From Curtobacterium pusillum (GTDB lineage Bacteria; Actinomycetota; Actinomycetes; Actinomycetales; Microbacteriaceae): 64,000 nucleotides of DNA. The stretch is from contig NZ_VEIY01000005.1 in the NCBI RefSeq assembly GCF_007680845.1, forward strand, positions 246,471-310,470, given 5' to 3'. Positions 23,336 to 31,678 of this stretch are shown piece after piece (the stretch's first letter is position 1; each line of letters opens with the position of its first letter). Position numbers and translations under genes: made by a program. The notes below the pieces were generated by a model. It was not told where the DNA came from. It worked only from the letters and a program-made list of their open reading frames with translations, and made no database searches.

Positions 23336-24712
23336 ATGACCACCCCAGCCCCCGCACCCGTCACGGACGCGCTCGGCGCGCTCCGCGCCGAGCTCGCCGA
23401 CCTGCTCGGTGAGCGCGGCGTCAGCGACGACCCCCGCACCCGCGAGCGGTCCTCGGTCGACGAGGCCACCATGAGCCCGATCCTCACCGAGCAGCTCCCC
23501 CTCGGGGTCGCCGACCTCGTCGCCTACCCGGCGAGCGCCGACGAGATCGCGGCCACGCTCGCTGCCGCGGTGCGGCACGGTGTCCCGGTGACGACCCGCG
23601 GGAAGGGCACCGGCAACTACGGGCAGGGGATCCCGCTGCACGGCGGTCTCGTGCTCGACACGTCCCGGGCGCGCGCCGTGGTCGAGGTCGGTGACGGGTG
23701 GATCACCGCCGAGGCCGGGACCTCGATGGTCGCGCTCGAGCAGGCGGCCGCAGCGGCCGGTCAGCAGCTCTGGATGTACCCGTCGACCGCGCAGTCGACG
23801 ATCGGCGGCTTCCTGTCCGGCGGGTCCGGCGGGACCGGGTCGATCTCGCACGGGTCGAACTGGGAGGGCTTCGTCACCGCGCTCGACATCGCGCTCCCCG
23901 GCGAGACCGAGCTCGTGCACGTCGAGGGCGATGACGCCCAGCCGTTCGTGCACACGTACGGCACGGCCGGGGTGATCGCCCGCGCCACGGTGCGGCTCGA
24001 GCCGTTGCAGGACTGGCGCGCCGTGTACGCGACGTTCCCGACGTTCGAGCAGGCGCTCACCGCGGTGCGGACGCTCCGCGGCACGACACCGGCGCCGCGG
24101 CTCGTCAGCGCGGACCGCGCCGAGATCGCGGCGACGCTGCCGAAGGACGACGCGATCTCCCCGGAGCGCGCGAGCCTGCGCGGCATCATCGACGCCGAGG
24201 CGCTCGACGAGTCGCGCACGCTCATCGAGCTCGCCGGCGGCGCGGTCGAGGACGTCCGCGAGGGCCTGCAGCAGACCACCAAGGTGTCGATGCTGTCCTA
24301 CAACCACCCGATCTGGTGGCTGAAGCGGAACACCCCCGGCACCGTGTACTTCCACGTCGAGGTCGGCGGCGAAGCGCTCATCGACCGGATCGCCGAGGTC
24401 GAAGCGGTCTACCCCGGCGGCATGCTCCACATCGAGGCGGCGCACGCCGGTCCGATCGGGATGCTCACCGCGCCGTACACCGGCGCGGACGACGTCTACG
24501 CCGGCTACCCCGTCCTCCGGGACCTCGGCGTGCGGGTGCACAGCCCGCACCAGTACTACGTCGACCACGGCGTCGAGGAACTCGTCGCGCTGAAGCAGCG
24601 CACCGACCCGGACGGGCTGCTCAACCCCGGGCACGTCATCGACCCGGCCCTCGTCGTGTCCGGCGGCTCGACCGCGTCGGCGCAGCCCGTCGTGCCGGGG
24701 TTCGGCAAGTGA
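23336..24712 (+). CDS. FAD-binding oxidoreductase (GlcD/VAO superfamily)
   Basis: The 458-residue flavoprotein carries a PCMH-type FAD domain (PVTTRGKGTGNYGQGIPLHGGLVLD, TAEAGTSMVALEQAAAAAG, YPSTAQSTIGGFLSGGSGGTGSISHG) and a C-terminal substrate domain ending RTDPDGLLNPGHV, the glycolate-oxidase/lactate-dehydrogenase signature. It would oxidise a hydroxy acid or a cyclic amine/amide. A ribosome site (CAGGAG) precedes the ATG. The stop overlaps the creatininase gene start (GTGA), linking their functions. Confidence 0.88.
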   Translation: MTTPAPAPVTDALGALRAELADLLGERGVSDDPRTRERSSVDEATMSPILTEQLPLGVADLVAYPASADEIAATLAAAVRHGVPVTTRGKGTGNYGQGIPLHGGLVLDTSRARAVVEVGDGWITAEAGTSMVALEQAAAAAGQQLWMYPSTAQSTIGGFLSGGSGGTGSISHGSNWEGFVTALDIALPGETELVHVEGDDAQPFVHTYGTAGVIARATVRLEPLQDWRAVYATFPTFEQALTAVRTLRGTTPAPRLVSADRAEIAATLPKDDAISPERASLRGIIDAEALDESRTLIELAGGAVEDVREGLQQTTKVSMLSYNHPIWWLKRNTPGTVYFHVEVGGEALIDRIAEVEAVYPGGMLHIEAAHAGPIGMLTAPYTGADDVYAGYPVLRDLGVRVHSPHQYYVDHGVEELVALKQRTDPDGLLNPGHVIDPALVVSGGSTASAQPVVPGFGK

Positions 24713-25500
24713 GCACCGGCTCCCGCAACCTCGCCGAGCGGTCCGGGCCCGACGTCGCCGCGCACTTCACGGCGGACACGATCGTGGTGCAGCCGACCGG
24801 CGCCGTCGAGCACCACGGCCCGCACCTGCCCCTGCTGACGGACTTCCTGCTCGCCGACCACATCGGCGGTGCTGCGGTGGACCGTGCCGCCGCCGAGGGA
24901 CTCGACGTCTGGAAGCTCCCGACGCTCGCGTTCACGAAGTCCGACGAGCACAGCTGGGCGCCGGGCACGGTGTGGCTCGACGCGGACACCATGTTCGACA
25001 CCGTCGTGCAGATCGGCCGCGCCGTCGCCCTCACCGGCGCCGGCACGCTCGTCTTCGCCAACGGACACGGCGGCAACGTGGCGCTGCTGCAGGTCGCGCT
25101 CCGCGAGATCCGGAAGCGGTACGGACTGAAGACGTTCCTCATGCCGACGCTCGCCCGGCTCCCCGGGCCCGACGGCGAGGACGCGGACGAGTTCGGGCTC
25201 GGGATCCACGGCGGCGCGGCCGAGACGTCGATGATCCTGCACCTCCGGCCGGACCTCGTCGACATGTCCCGTGCCGAACGATGGGTGCCGGAGCACATCG
25301 CGGGCTTCGAGAAGATCGCGTTCAACAGCGGACCGGTCTCGTTCGGGTGGCTGTCGAACGACTTCGGCACCCCTGGAGTCGTGGGAGACGCCAGCCGGGC
25401 GAGCGCGTCGTACGGCGCGGCGCTCTGGGAGCACTCCCTGGACGAGGCGGTCGCGTCCCTGCACGAGATCGCCCGGTTCGACCCGGCACCCCCGGCGTGA
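24709..25500 (+). CDS. Creatininase-family amidohydrolase
   Basis: A 263-residue creatininase/creatinine-amidohydrolase family member. Metal-binding motifs are QPTGAVEHHGPHLPLLTDFLLAD (E-x-HGPHLP), FANGHGGNVALLQ, and the catalytic late Glu in GIHGGAAETSMIL. The family opens cyclic amides (creatinine, formamidopyrimidine, some lactones). The GTG start overlaps the upstream FAD oxidase and the stop overlaps the PNPOx-like gene, giving a tight three-gene unit. A ring-opening step after flavin oxidation is a reasonable inference; the substrate is unknown. Confidence 0.88.
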   Translation: MSTGSRNLAERSGPDVAAHFTADTIVVQPTGAVEHHGPHLPLLTDFLLADHIGGAAVDRAAAEGLDVWKLPTLAFTKSDEHSWAPGTVWLDADTMFDTVVQIGRAVALTGAGTLVFANGHGGNVALLQVALREIRKRYGLKTFLMPTLARLPGPDGEDADEFGLGIHGGAAETSMILHLRPDLVDMSRAERWVPEHIAGFEKIAFNSGPVSFGWLSNDFGTPGVVGDASRASASYGAALWEHSLDEAVASLHEIARFDPAPPA

Positions 25501-26111
25501 GCGAGGACCCGGGTGCGGCCGGCGCGGGCGCGGCCGGCGTCGGCGCGTCGCCCGACCCGCTCGCCCTCGCCGGGTCCTGGTTGTCGGCACCGGACACGGA
25601 TCCGACCCCGACCATGACCCTCTCCACCATCGGCCTGGACGGCTACCCGTCAGCCAGGACGGTCCTGCTGTCCGCGTTCGACGGTGCGCGGTTCCACTTC
25701 CACACCGACGCCCGGAGCCGGAAGGCCGCCGAGCTCGCCGCGGTCCCGCGCGCCACCGTCACCATCGTGCAGCCCCACGCGTCGAGGCAGCTCGTCGTGA
25801 CCGGCGACGTCGAACCGGTGACCCCGGAGGAAGCGCAGGCCGCCTACGCTGCCCGGTCCCGGTACCTGCAGGTGCTCGCGTGGATCAACGACCACGAGCT
25901 CGCCGGGCAACCCGAGGAGCTGCGGCGCGAGCGGTGGGCCGCGTTCGAGCGCGCGAACGACTCCGCGCTGGAGCCGCCGGAGGACTGGCGGGGGTACGCC
26001 ATCACCCCGGTCCGGATGCTGTTCTGGCAGGGGGACAGCGAGGGTCCGAGCAACCGACGGGCGTACGAGCGGGACGGCGACCGCTGGTCTCTGCAACACT
26101 GGCCTGGTTGA
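25497..26111 (+). CDS. Pyridoxamine 5'-phosphate oxidase-like flavoprotein (PdxH type)
   Basis: A 204-residue split-barrel FMN protein that closely follows PdxH architecture: MTLSTIGLDGYPSARTVLLSAFDGARFHFHTDARSRKAAEL at the N-terminus, WINDHELAGQPEELRRERW in the middle, and a C-terminal TPVRMLFWQGDSEGPSNRRAYER. True PdxH supplies PLP, which the transaminase at 30407 needs, but PdxH-like paralogues may act on other substrates. The GTG start overlaps the creatininase stop; the first 20 residues are Gly/Ala-rich. Confidence 0.85.
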   Translation: MSEDPGAAGAGAAGVGASPDPLALAGSWLSAPDTDPTPTMTLSTIGLDGYPSARTVLLSAFDGARFHFHTDARSRKAAELAAVPRATVTIVQPHASRQLVVTGDVEPVTPEEAQAAYAARSRYLQVLAWINDHELAGQPEELRRERWAAFERANDSALEPPEDWRGYAITPVRMLFWQGDSEGPSNRRAYERDGDRWSLQHWPG

Positions 26112-26136
26112 AACGCTCGTTCCAGCAGGGGCATCC

Positions 26137-26190
26137 GTCACACGACCGTTACACGGCGGAAACGGCTCGGCCGACGGCGCTCCGTAGCGT
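26137..26190 (+). promoter_or_regulatory. GlnR-like box and -10 of the allantoin operon
   Basis: GTCAC-ACGACC-GTTAC-ACGGCG-GAAAC (26137-26163) is a three-element GlnR-type array with perfect 6-nt spacing. GAAAC is exactly 21 nt before TAGCGT (26185-26190), the likely -10 box of the allantoinase operon. Confidence 0.75.
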
Positions 26191-26210
26191 CGGAGGGGAG
26201 CCGGGCACCC

Positions 26211-27767
26211 GTGCTCACCCCTCCCCGCTCGTTGCTCACCGTTCCACCGGAAGGCCCGCCCTTGGCTCCACCACCCACGACCACCGGGCCGAACGACGCC
26301 GCGCCCGCCGACACCCGGCCGACCGCCAGTGACCGGGCCGGCGTCGCGCCCGACGACGCCGCGCCCGACGACGCCGCGCCGGCCGGCACCGGGCCGGCCG
26401 ACGCCGTCTTCCGCGCCGAGCGGGCCTGGGTGGACGGCGCGTTCCGGCCCGCCACCGTCGTCGTCCGCGACGGCCGCATCACCGCGGTCCTCCCGATCGA
26501 CGCGGTCGTCGAGACCGGCACCGCCGAGACCGGCACCGCAGCGGCCGGCACCGCCCAGGCCGCCACCGAGCACGTCGTCCCGGCCGGCCACGTGCTCCTC
26601 CCCGGCCTCGTCGACACCCACGTGCACGTGAACGAACCCGGTCGCACCGAGTGGGAGGGCTTCGCGTCCGCCACCCGTGCCGCGGCCCTCGGCGGCGTCA
26701 CCACGATCATCGACATGCCGCTCAACTCGATCCCCGCCACGACCACGGTCGACGCCCTCGCCGTCAAGCGCGCGAGCGCCGAGGGCCGGGTCGCGGTCGA
26801 CGTCGGGTTCTGGGGCGGGGCCGTCCCGGCGAGCCTCGGCTCGCTCGACGCCCTGCACGACGCCGGGGTGTTCGGCTTCAAGTGCTTCACGGCCCCGTCC
26901 GGCGTCGACGAGTTCCCGCACCTCGACCCCGTGCAGCTGCGGGCCGCGATCGAGGAAGTGGCCCGGATCGACGCGCTCCTCATCGTGCACGCGGAGGACC
27001 CGGCCCTCCTCGTCCCCCACGAAGCCCTCGGTGTGCACTACGACGACTTCCTCGGCACCCGTCCGCCCGAGGCCGAACGGTCCGCCATCGCTCGGGTGAT
27101 CGACGGGGCGCGGGCGACCGGTGCGCGCGTGCACGTGCTGCACCTCTCCGACGCCTCGGCGCTGCCGATGATCCGCGCCGCGAAGGACGACGGCGTGCGC
27201 ATCACGGTCGAGACCTGCCCGCACTACCTCGCGTTCGAGGCCGGCTCGATCCCGGACGGCGCGACCGAGTTCAAGTGCTGCCCGCCGATCCGTGACGACG
27301 CGAACCGTGACGCCCTCTGGCAGGGCCTCCTCGACGGGACGATCGACCTCGTGGTGTCCGACCACTCCCCCTCGACCGCCGACCTCAAGGTCGACGACTG
27401 GGGCCTCGCGTGGGGCGGGATCGCCGGGCTGCAGGTCGGTTTCCGGGCGGTCTGGACCGAGGCGCACCGTCGCGGCCTGCCCCTCGAGCGCATCCTCCCG
27501 TTCTTCACGACCGGTCCGGCGGACCTCGTCCGTACCGCGGACCGCGGGCGCATCGCCCCCGGCGCCCTCGCCCACCTCGCGGTGTTCGACCCGTCCGCCA
27601 CGGCGGTCATCGACGTGGCCGGCCTGGCGCACCGCAACCCGGTCTCCGCGTTCGCCGGCCTGGAGGCGCGGGGCCGCGTCACCGAGACGTTCCTCCGCGG
27701 TCGTCGGGTCGCCTCCAGTGCGGAGGGCGTCACCGCCGTCGAGGGTGCGTTGGTGGACCGTGGCTGA
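26211..27767 (+). CDS. allB: Allantoinase
   Basis: Cyclic amidohydrolase opening allantoin to allantoate. Ligands are in LLPGLVDTHVHVNEPGRTEWEGF, the probably carboxylated Lys in FGFKCF, LLIVHAEDP, VHVLHLSDASALPMI and VVSDHSPSTADLK. From the GTG at 26211 the protein is 518 aa, with a 65-residue Ala/Pro/Asp-rich repetitive N-terminus (DDAAPDDAAPAG) absent from the family. A TTG at 26262 with GGAAGG upstream gives 501 aa and is an equally good start. It heads the operon with the formamidase, amidase, pucG, allC and RpiR genes, and overlaps the next gene by 8 bp. Confidence 0.94.
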   Translation: MLTPPRSLLTVPPEGPPLAPPPTTTGPNDAAPADTRPTASDRAGVAPDDAAPDDAAPAGTGPADAVFRAERAWVDGAFRPATVVVRDGRITAVLPIDAVVETGTAETGTAAAGTAQAATEHVVPAGHVLLPGLVDTHVHVNEPGRTEWEGFASATRAAALGGVTTIIDMPLNSIPATTTVDALAVKRASAEGRVAVDVGFWGGAVPASLGSLDALHDAGVFGFKCFTAPSGVDEFPHLDPVQLRAAIEEVARIDALLIVHAEDPALLVPHEALGVHYDDFLGTRPPEAERSAIARVIDGARATGARVHVLHLSDASALPMIRAAKDDGVRITVETCPHYLAFEAGSIPDGATEFKCCPPIRDDANRDALWQGLLDGTIDLVVSDHSPSTADLKVDDWGLAWGGIAGLQVGFRAVWTEAHRRGLPLERILPFFTTGPADLVRTADRGRIAPGALAHLAVFDPSATAVIDVAGLAHRNPVSAFAGLEARGRVTETFLRGRRVASSAEGVTAVEGALVDRG

Positions 27768-28824
27768 GCCGCTCGCCGAGACCGACGTGCACCTCGGCTC
27801 GACCCCGTCCGACGTCCTCTGGGGGCGCCTGCCGTCCCGCACCGACGAACCGGCCCTGCGCGTCCGGCCCGGCACCGTGGTGTCCGTCGACACGCTGAGC
27901 CACGAGGGCATCCTCGACGACCAGGGCTCCGACCCGGTCGCGTTCTTCGGCCGTCACGGCGTCTCCCGTGCGGACGTGCTCGACGACGCCGTCGACGTCA
28001 CCCGGTCGCTCGAACGCGGCGCGGGCGACGGACCGCACGTCGTGTCCCGCCCGATCGCGGTCGACCGCGCCGAGCCGGGCGACGTCGTCTCGGTGACGAT
28101 CCTCCGCGCCGACCCCCGCGTGCCGTACGGCGTCATCTCGAACCGGCACGGCCGGGGCGCGCTGCCCGGCGAGCTCCCCCGCGCCGAGGAGTCCGTGTCG
28201 GTGTTCGCCGACGTGGTGACCCGCGACGGCACCGACCACGGCAGGCTCCCCGCCGTCGAGGGCGGCCCGCGCGTGGTGACGTTCCCGCTCCGCCCGTTCC
28301 CCGGCATCGTCGGGGTCACGCCCGACGCCGACGAACGCGCGCACTCCGTCCCGCCGGGGCCGCACGGCGGGAACCTCGACATCGCGCTCCTCACCGCCGG
28401 GTCGACGCTGCACCTACCCGTGTTCGTCCCGGGCGCCGGCGTCTACGTCGGCGACCCGCACTTCGCGCAGGGCGACGGCGAGGTCGCGCTGACCGCGATG
28501 GAGGCCTCGCTCCGCCTGACGCTCCGGCTCGACCTGGTGCCGCGGGCCGAGGCGCTCCGCCGGTTCGGCGAGCTCGTCGGGCCGCTCGCCGAGACCACCG
28601 AGTACCTCGTGCCGACCGGACTCGACCGGGACCTCGACGAGGCCGTCCGTCGCTGCGTCCGGGCCGCCATCGCACTGCTCCGGGCACGGTGGGGCGTCGA
28701 GGAGCACCTGGCGTACGCGTACCTCAGCGCCGCGACGGACTTCCGGATCTCGCAGGTGGTCGACCTCGTGTGCGGCTCGCACGCCACGATCCGCAAGGCC
28801 GACTTCGCCGAGGTGGGCCCGTGA
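27760..28824 (+). CDS. Acetamidase/formamidase family protein
   Basis: A 354-residue FmdA/AmdA-type amidase. Family features include PGTVVSVDTLSHEGI, the RPIAVDRAEPGDVVSVTIL strand region, the GGNLDIALLTAGSTLHLPVFVPGAGVYVGDPHFAQGDGE core, and the TAMEASLRLTLRL region. The family hydrolyses short amides such as formamide to acid and ammonia. Between allantoinase and the AtzH-amidase it may act on an amide late in the ureide path, such as oxamate; that is inference. The GTG start at 27760 overlaps allB and the stop overlaps the next start (GTGA). Confidence 0.88.
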   Translation: MAEPLAETDVHLGSTPSDVLWGRLPSRTDEPALRVRPGTVVSVDTLSHEGILDDQGSDPVAFFGRHGVSRADVLDDAVDVTRSLERGAGDGPHVVSRPIAVDRAEPGDVVSVTILRADPRVPYGVISNRHGRGALPGELPRAEESVSVFADVVTRDGTDHGRLPAVEGGPRVVTFPLRPFPGIVGVTPDADERAHSVPPGPHGGNLDIALLTAGSTLHLPVFVPGAGVYVGDPHFAQGDGEVALTAMEASLRLTLRLDLVPRAEALRRFGELVGPLAETTEYLVPTGLDRDLDEAVRRCVRAAIALLRARWGVEEHLAYAYLSAATDFRISQVVDLVCGSHATIRKADFAEVGP

Positions 28825-30386
28825 CCGGCGGCACGTCGTGGCCGGAGGGGCTCGAGGCGGCGTTCACCGCGTACGAGGACGCCCTGGCCCGTGACGACAC
28901 CGCGGTGCTCGACGCCCTGTTCGAGCCCGGCGAGGGAACGCTCCGCGGCGACGACGCCGGGCTCCTCCGCGGGCACGACGCGATCAGCGCCTTCCGGTCG
29001 GCCCGCGGCGGGATCGCACGTCGCACCATCGAGTCCGTGGAGCTCCGCACCCTGACCGACGACACCGTGCTCGTGGTCGGGGTGTCCGCGTTCGACGGTG
29101 GCGGCCGCGGTCTGCAGACGCAGCTCTGGCGGCGGACCGAGGGCGACTGGCGGATCGCCGTCGCCCACGTCACCGGCCGTCCGAAGGCGTTCGACCGCTC
29201 GGTCTGGCGGGTCGTCGGCGACCCGCTCGTGCACGGGCGCAGCACCGGCGCCGACCGCTCGCTCGCGAGGATCAGGGTCGCCGTGAAGGACCTGTTCGAC
29301 GTCGCCGGCCAGGTGGTCGGTGCGGGCAACCCCGAGCGGGAGCGTTCGGCACCGGTCGCCACCGCCCACGCCCCGGCCGTGCAGGCCCTGCTCGACGCCG
29401 GCGCCGACGTCACCGGGATCGCGCGCACCGACGAGTTCGCGTACTCGCTGGCCGGTCGGAACGCCCACTCCGGCACCACGCCGAACGGCGCCGACCCCAC
29501 CCGCATCGGGGGCGGCTCGACGTCCGGGCCGGCGTCCGCGGTCGCACTCGGCCAGGCGGACCTCGGCCTCGGCACGGACACCGCCGGCAGCCTGCGCGTC
29601 CCCGCCTCGTACCAGGGGCTCTGGGGCATCCGGACGACGCACGGCGCGGTGTCCCGGCAGGGGCTCCTCCCGCTCGCGCAGTCCTTCGACACGGTCGGGT
29701 GGCTCGCCCGGACCCCCGACGTCCTCGCCGCCGCGGTCGCGGTGGCCCTGCCGGAGGCCGACGGCACGGTGGACGGCGGCACGGTGGACGGCGGCACGCT
29801 CCTCGTCGCCGACGCCCTCCTCGACGCCGCCGAGCCGGCCACCGTCCGGGCGTTCGACGTCTGGCTCGAGGCGAGCGGGCGCGACGTGCGCCGGGTCGTC
29901 CTGCCCGACCTCGACGACCTCGCCGAGACGCTCCGGGTCGTCCAGGCCGCAGAGGCCTGGCGGAACCACGGCACCTGGGTCACCGCGCACCCGGGCGCAC
30001 TCGGCGCCGACGTCGCCGAACGGTTCGCCCTCGCCGCCACGGTGACCCCGGACGACGAAGCCGCGGCGCGCGCCCGGTTGCCGGAACTGCGCCGCCGCAT
30101 CCGTGAGGCGATCGGCGGAGGCGTGCTGTGCCTCCCGACCGTGCCCGGACCGGCCCCGTCACGAACGGCCACCGGTCCCGACGTCCTGGCCACCCGCCGG
30201 GCGACGCTCCGGATGACCGCCGTGGCGGGCGTGGGCGGCCTGCCCGCCGTGAGCGCACCGCTGCTGCGCGTCGACGGCGCGCCCGTCGGCGTCTGCTTCG
30301 TCGGCGCGGCCGGCACGGACCGTGCCCTCGTCGCCCGCGCAGCCGCCACGACCCGTCCGACCCACTCGTCCCACCAGCCCCGCTGA
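28821..30386 (+). CDS. AtzH-like domain fused to an amidase-signature hydrolase (candidate oxalurate amidohydrolase)
   Basis: The 521-residue protein joins two families. Residues about 1-125 are an AtzH/DUF3225 SnoaL-like domain (FEPGEGTLRGDDAGLLRGHDAISAFRSAR; LQTQLWRRTEGDWRIAVAHVT). Residues about 145-521 are an amidase with its Ser-cisSer-Lys triad: Lys156 in VAVKDLFD, GGSTSG near 232, and Ser257 in GTDTAGS. In Klebsiella the related HpxZ (AtzH-like) and HpxY (AtzE-like) are separate and linked to oxalurate use. Here the fusion sits directly before the ureidoglycine transaminase that makes oxalurate, so oxalurate cleavage is a good hypothesis. Confidence 0.85.
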   Translation: MTGGTSWPEGLEAAFTAYEDALARDDTAVLDALFEPGEGTLRGDDAGLLRGHDAISAFRSARGGIARRTIESVELRTLTDDTVLVVGVSAFDGGGRGLQTQLWRRTEGDWRIAVAHVTGRPKAFDRSVWRVVGDPLVHGRSTGADRSLARIRVAVKDLFDVAGQVVGAGNPERERSAPVATAHAPAVQALLDAGADVTGIARTDEFAYSLAGRNAHSGTTPNGADPTRIGGGSTSGPASAVALGQADLGLGTDTAGSLRVPASYQGLWGIRTTHGAVSRQGLLPLAQSFDTVGWLARTPDVLAAAVAVALPEADGTVDGGTVDGGTLLVADALLDAAEPATVRAFDVWLEASGRDVRRVVLPDLDDLAETLRVVQAAEAWRNHGTWVTAHPGALGADVAERFALAATVTPDDEAAARARLPELRRRIREAIGGGVLCLPTVPGPAPSRTATGPDVLATRRATLRMTAVAGVGGLPAVSAPLLRVDGAPVGVCFVGAAGTDRALVARAAATTRPTHSSHQPR

Positions 30387-30406
30387 GCTCCACCCGGAAG
30401 GCCACC

Positions 30407-31678
30407 ATGTCCCACCCCGTCAACCCACCCGCCCGGCTCCTCATGGGCCCGGGGCCGATCGATGCGGACCCGCGCGTGCTCCGGGCGCTCTCGACGCCGC
30501 TCGTCGGGCAGTACGACCCGTGGATGACCGGCACGATGACCGCCACGCAGGCGCTGTACCGCGACGTGTTCGGCACCCGGAACGACGCGACCGTGCTCGT
30601 CGACGGGACGTCCCGCGCGGGCATCGAGGCGGTCCTGGTGTCGCTGCTCGCTCCCGGTGACCGGGTCCTCGTGCCGGTGTTCGGTCGGTTCGGGCACCTG
30701 CTCGTCGAGATCGCCACCCGCGCCGGCGCCGAGGTGCACACCATCGAGACGGACTGGGGCCAGGTCTTCACGCCGACCGCGATCGAGGCGGCCATCGTGG
30801 CGACGAAGCCGAAGGTCCTCGCGATCGTGCAGGGCGACACGTCCACCACCATGAACCAGCCGCTCGACGAGCTCGGCGCGATCTGCGAGCGGCACGGTGT
30901 GCTCCTCTACACGGACGCCACCGCCACCGTCGGCGGCAACCCGCTCGAGGTCGACGCGTGGGGCATCGACGCCGTGAGCGCCGGGCTGCAGAAGTGCCTG
31001 GGCGGCCCGTCCGGCAGCGCGCCGGTGACCCTGTCGCCGCGGGCGGTGGCGGTCCTCGACGGCCGGCGGAGCGTCGAGGCCGGCATCCGCGAACCCGGCG
31101 ACGACGTCAGCGACGACCCGATCCGGTCGAACTACCTCGACCTCGCCATGATCCTCGACTACTGGGGACCCCGACGGCTCAACCACCACACCGAGGCGGC
31201 GTCGATGCTCTACGCCGCCAACGAGTGCGCCCGGATCCTCCTCGACGAGGGCCGCGACCAGGTCGTCGCCCGGCACGAGCTCGCCGGACGGGCGATGCTC
31301 ACCGGCGTGCAGGCGCTCGGGCTCGGGACCTTCGGGGACCTCGCGCACCGCATGCACAACGTCGTCGCCGTGGAGATCCCCGCCGACGTCGAGGGCGACG
31401 CCGTCCGAGGGGCGATGCTCACCGACCACGGCATCGAGATCGGGACCTCGTTCGGGCCGTTGCACGGACGGGTGTGGCGGATCGGGACGATGGGGTACAA
31501 CGCGCGGAAGGACGCGGTCGTGACCACGCTCGCGGCGCTCGAGAACGCACTGCGGCGGGCCGGGCACGCGGTGCCCCAGGGTGGCGGGGTGGACGCGGCG
31601 CTGGACGTGTACGCCGGGGCCGCTGGCGCGGGCGCGGCGGACGCGACGAACGCTGGTGTCGCCGGGGCGTCGCGGTGA
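30407..31678 (+). CDS. pucG: Ureidoglycine-glyoxylate aminotransferase
   Basis: A 423-residue class V PLP aminotransferase. Motifs are LLMGPGPIDADPRVLRALSTPLVGQYDP, VDGTSRAGIEA, YTDATATVGG (PLP Asp) and SAGLQKCLGGPSG with the Schiff-base lysine; LGTFGDLAHRMHNVVAVEIP and GTSFGPLHGRVWRIGTMGYN complete the family pattern. PucG moves the amino group of S-ureidoglycine to glyoxylate, giving oxalurate and glycine. A ribosome site (GGAAGG) precedes the ATG. A low-complexity Gly/Ala tail (AGAAGAGAADATNAG) follows the fold. The stop overlaps allC (GTGA). Confidence 0.93.
   Translation: MSHPVNPPARLLMGPGPIDADPRVLRALSTPLVGQYDPWMTGTMTATQALYRDVFGTRNDATVLVDGTSRAGIEAVLVSLLAPGDRVLVPVFGRFGHLLVEIATRAGAEVHTIETDWGQVFTPTAIEAAIVATKPKVLAIVQGDTSTTMNQPLDELGAICERHGVLLYTDATATVGGNPLEVDAWGIDAVSAGLQKCLGGPSGSAPVTLSPRAVAVLDGRRSVEAGIREPGDDVSDDPIRSNYLDLAMILDYWGPRRLNHHTEAASMLYAANECARILLDEGRDQVVARHELAGRAMLTGVQALGLGTFGDLAHRMHNVVAVEIPADVEGDAVRGAMLTDHGIEIGTSFGPLHGRVWRIGTMGYNARKDAVVTTLAALENALRRAGHAVPQGGGVDAALDVYAGAAGAGAADATNAGVAGASR

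Noticed and set aside
24709..25500. Creatininase proper (creatinine degradation)
   Set aside because: The family is broad; no creatinase or sarcosine oxidase gene is nearby, so only family membership can be stated.
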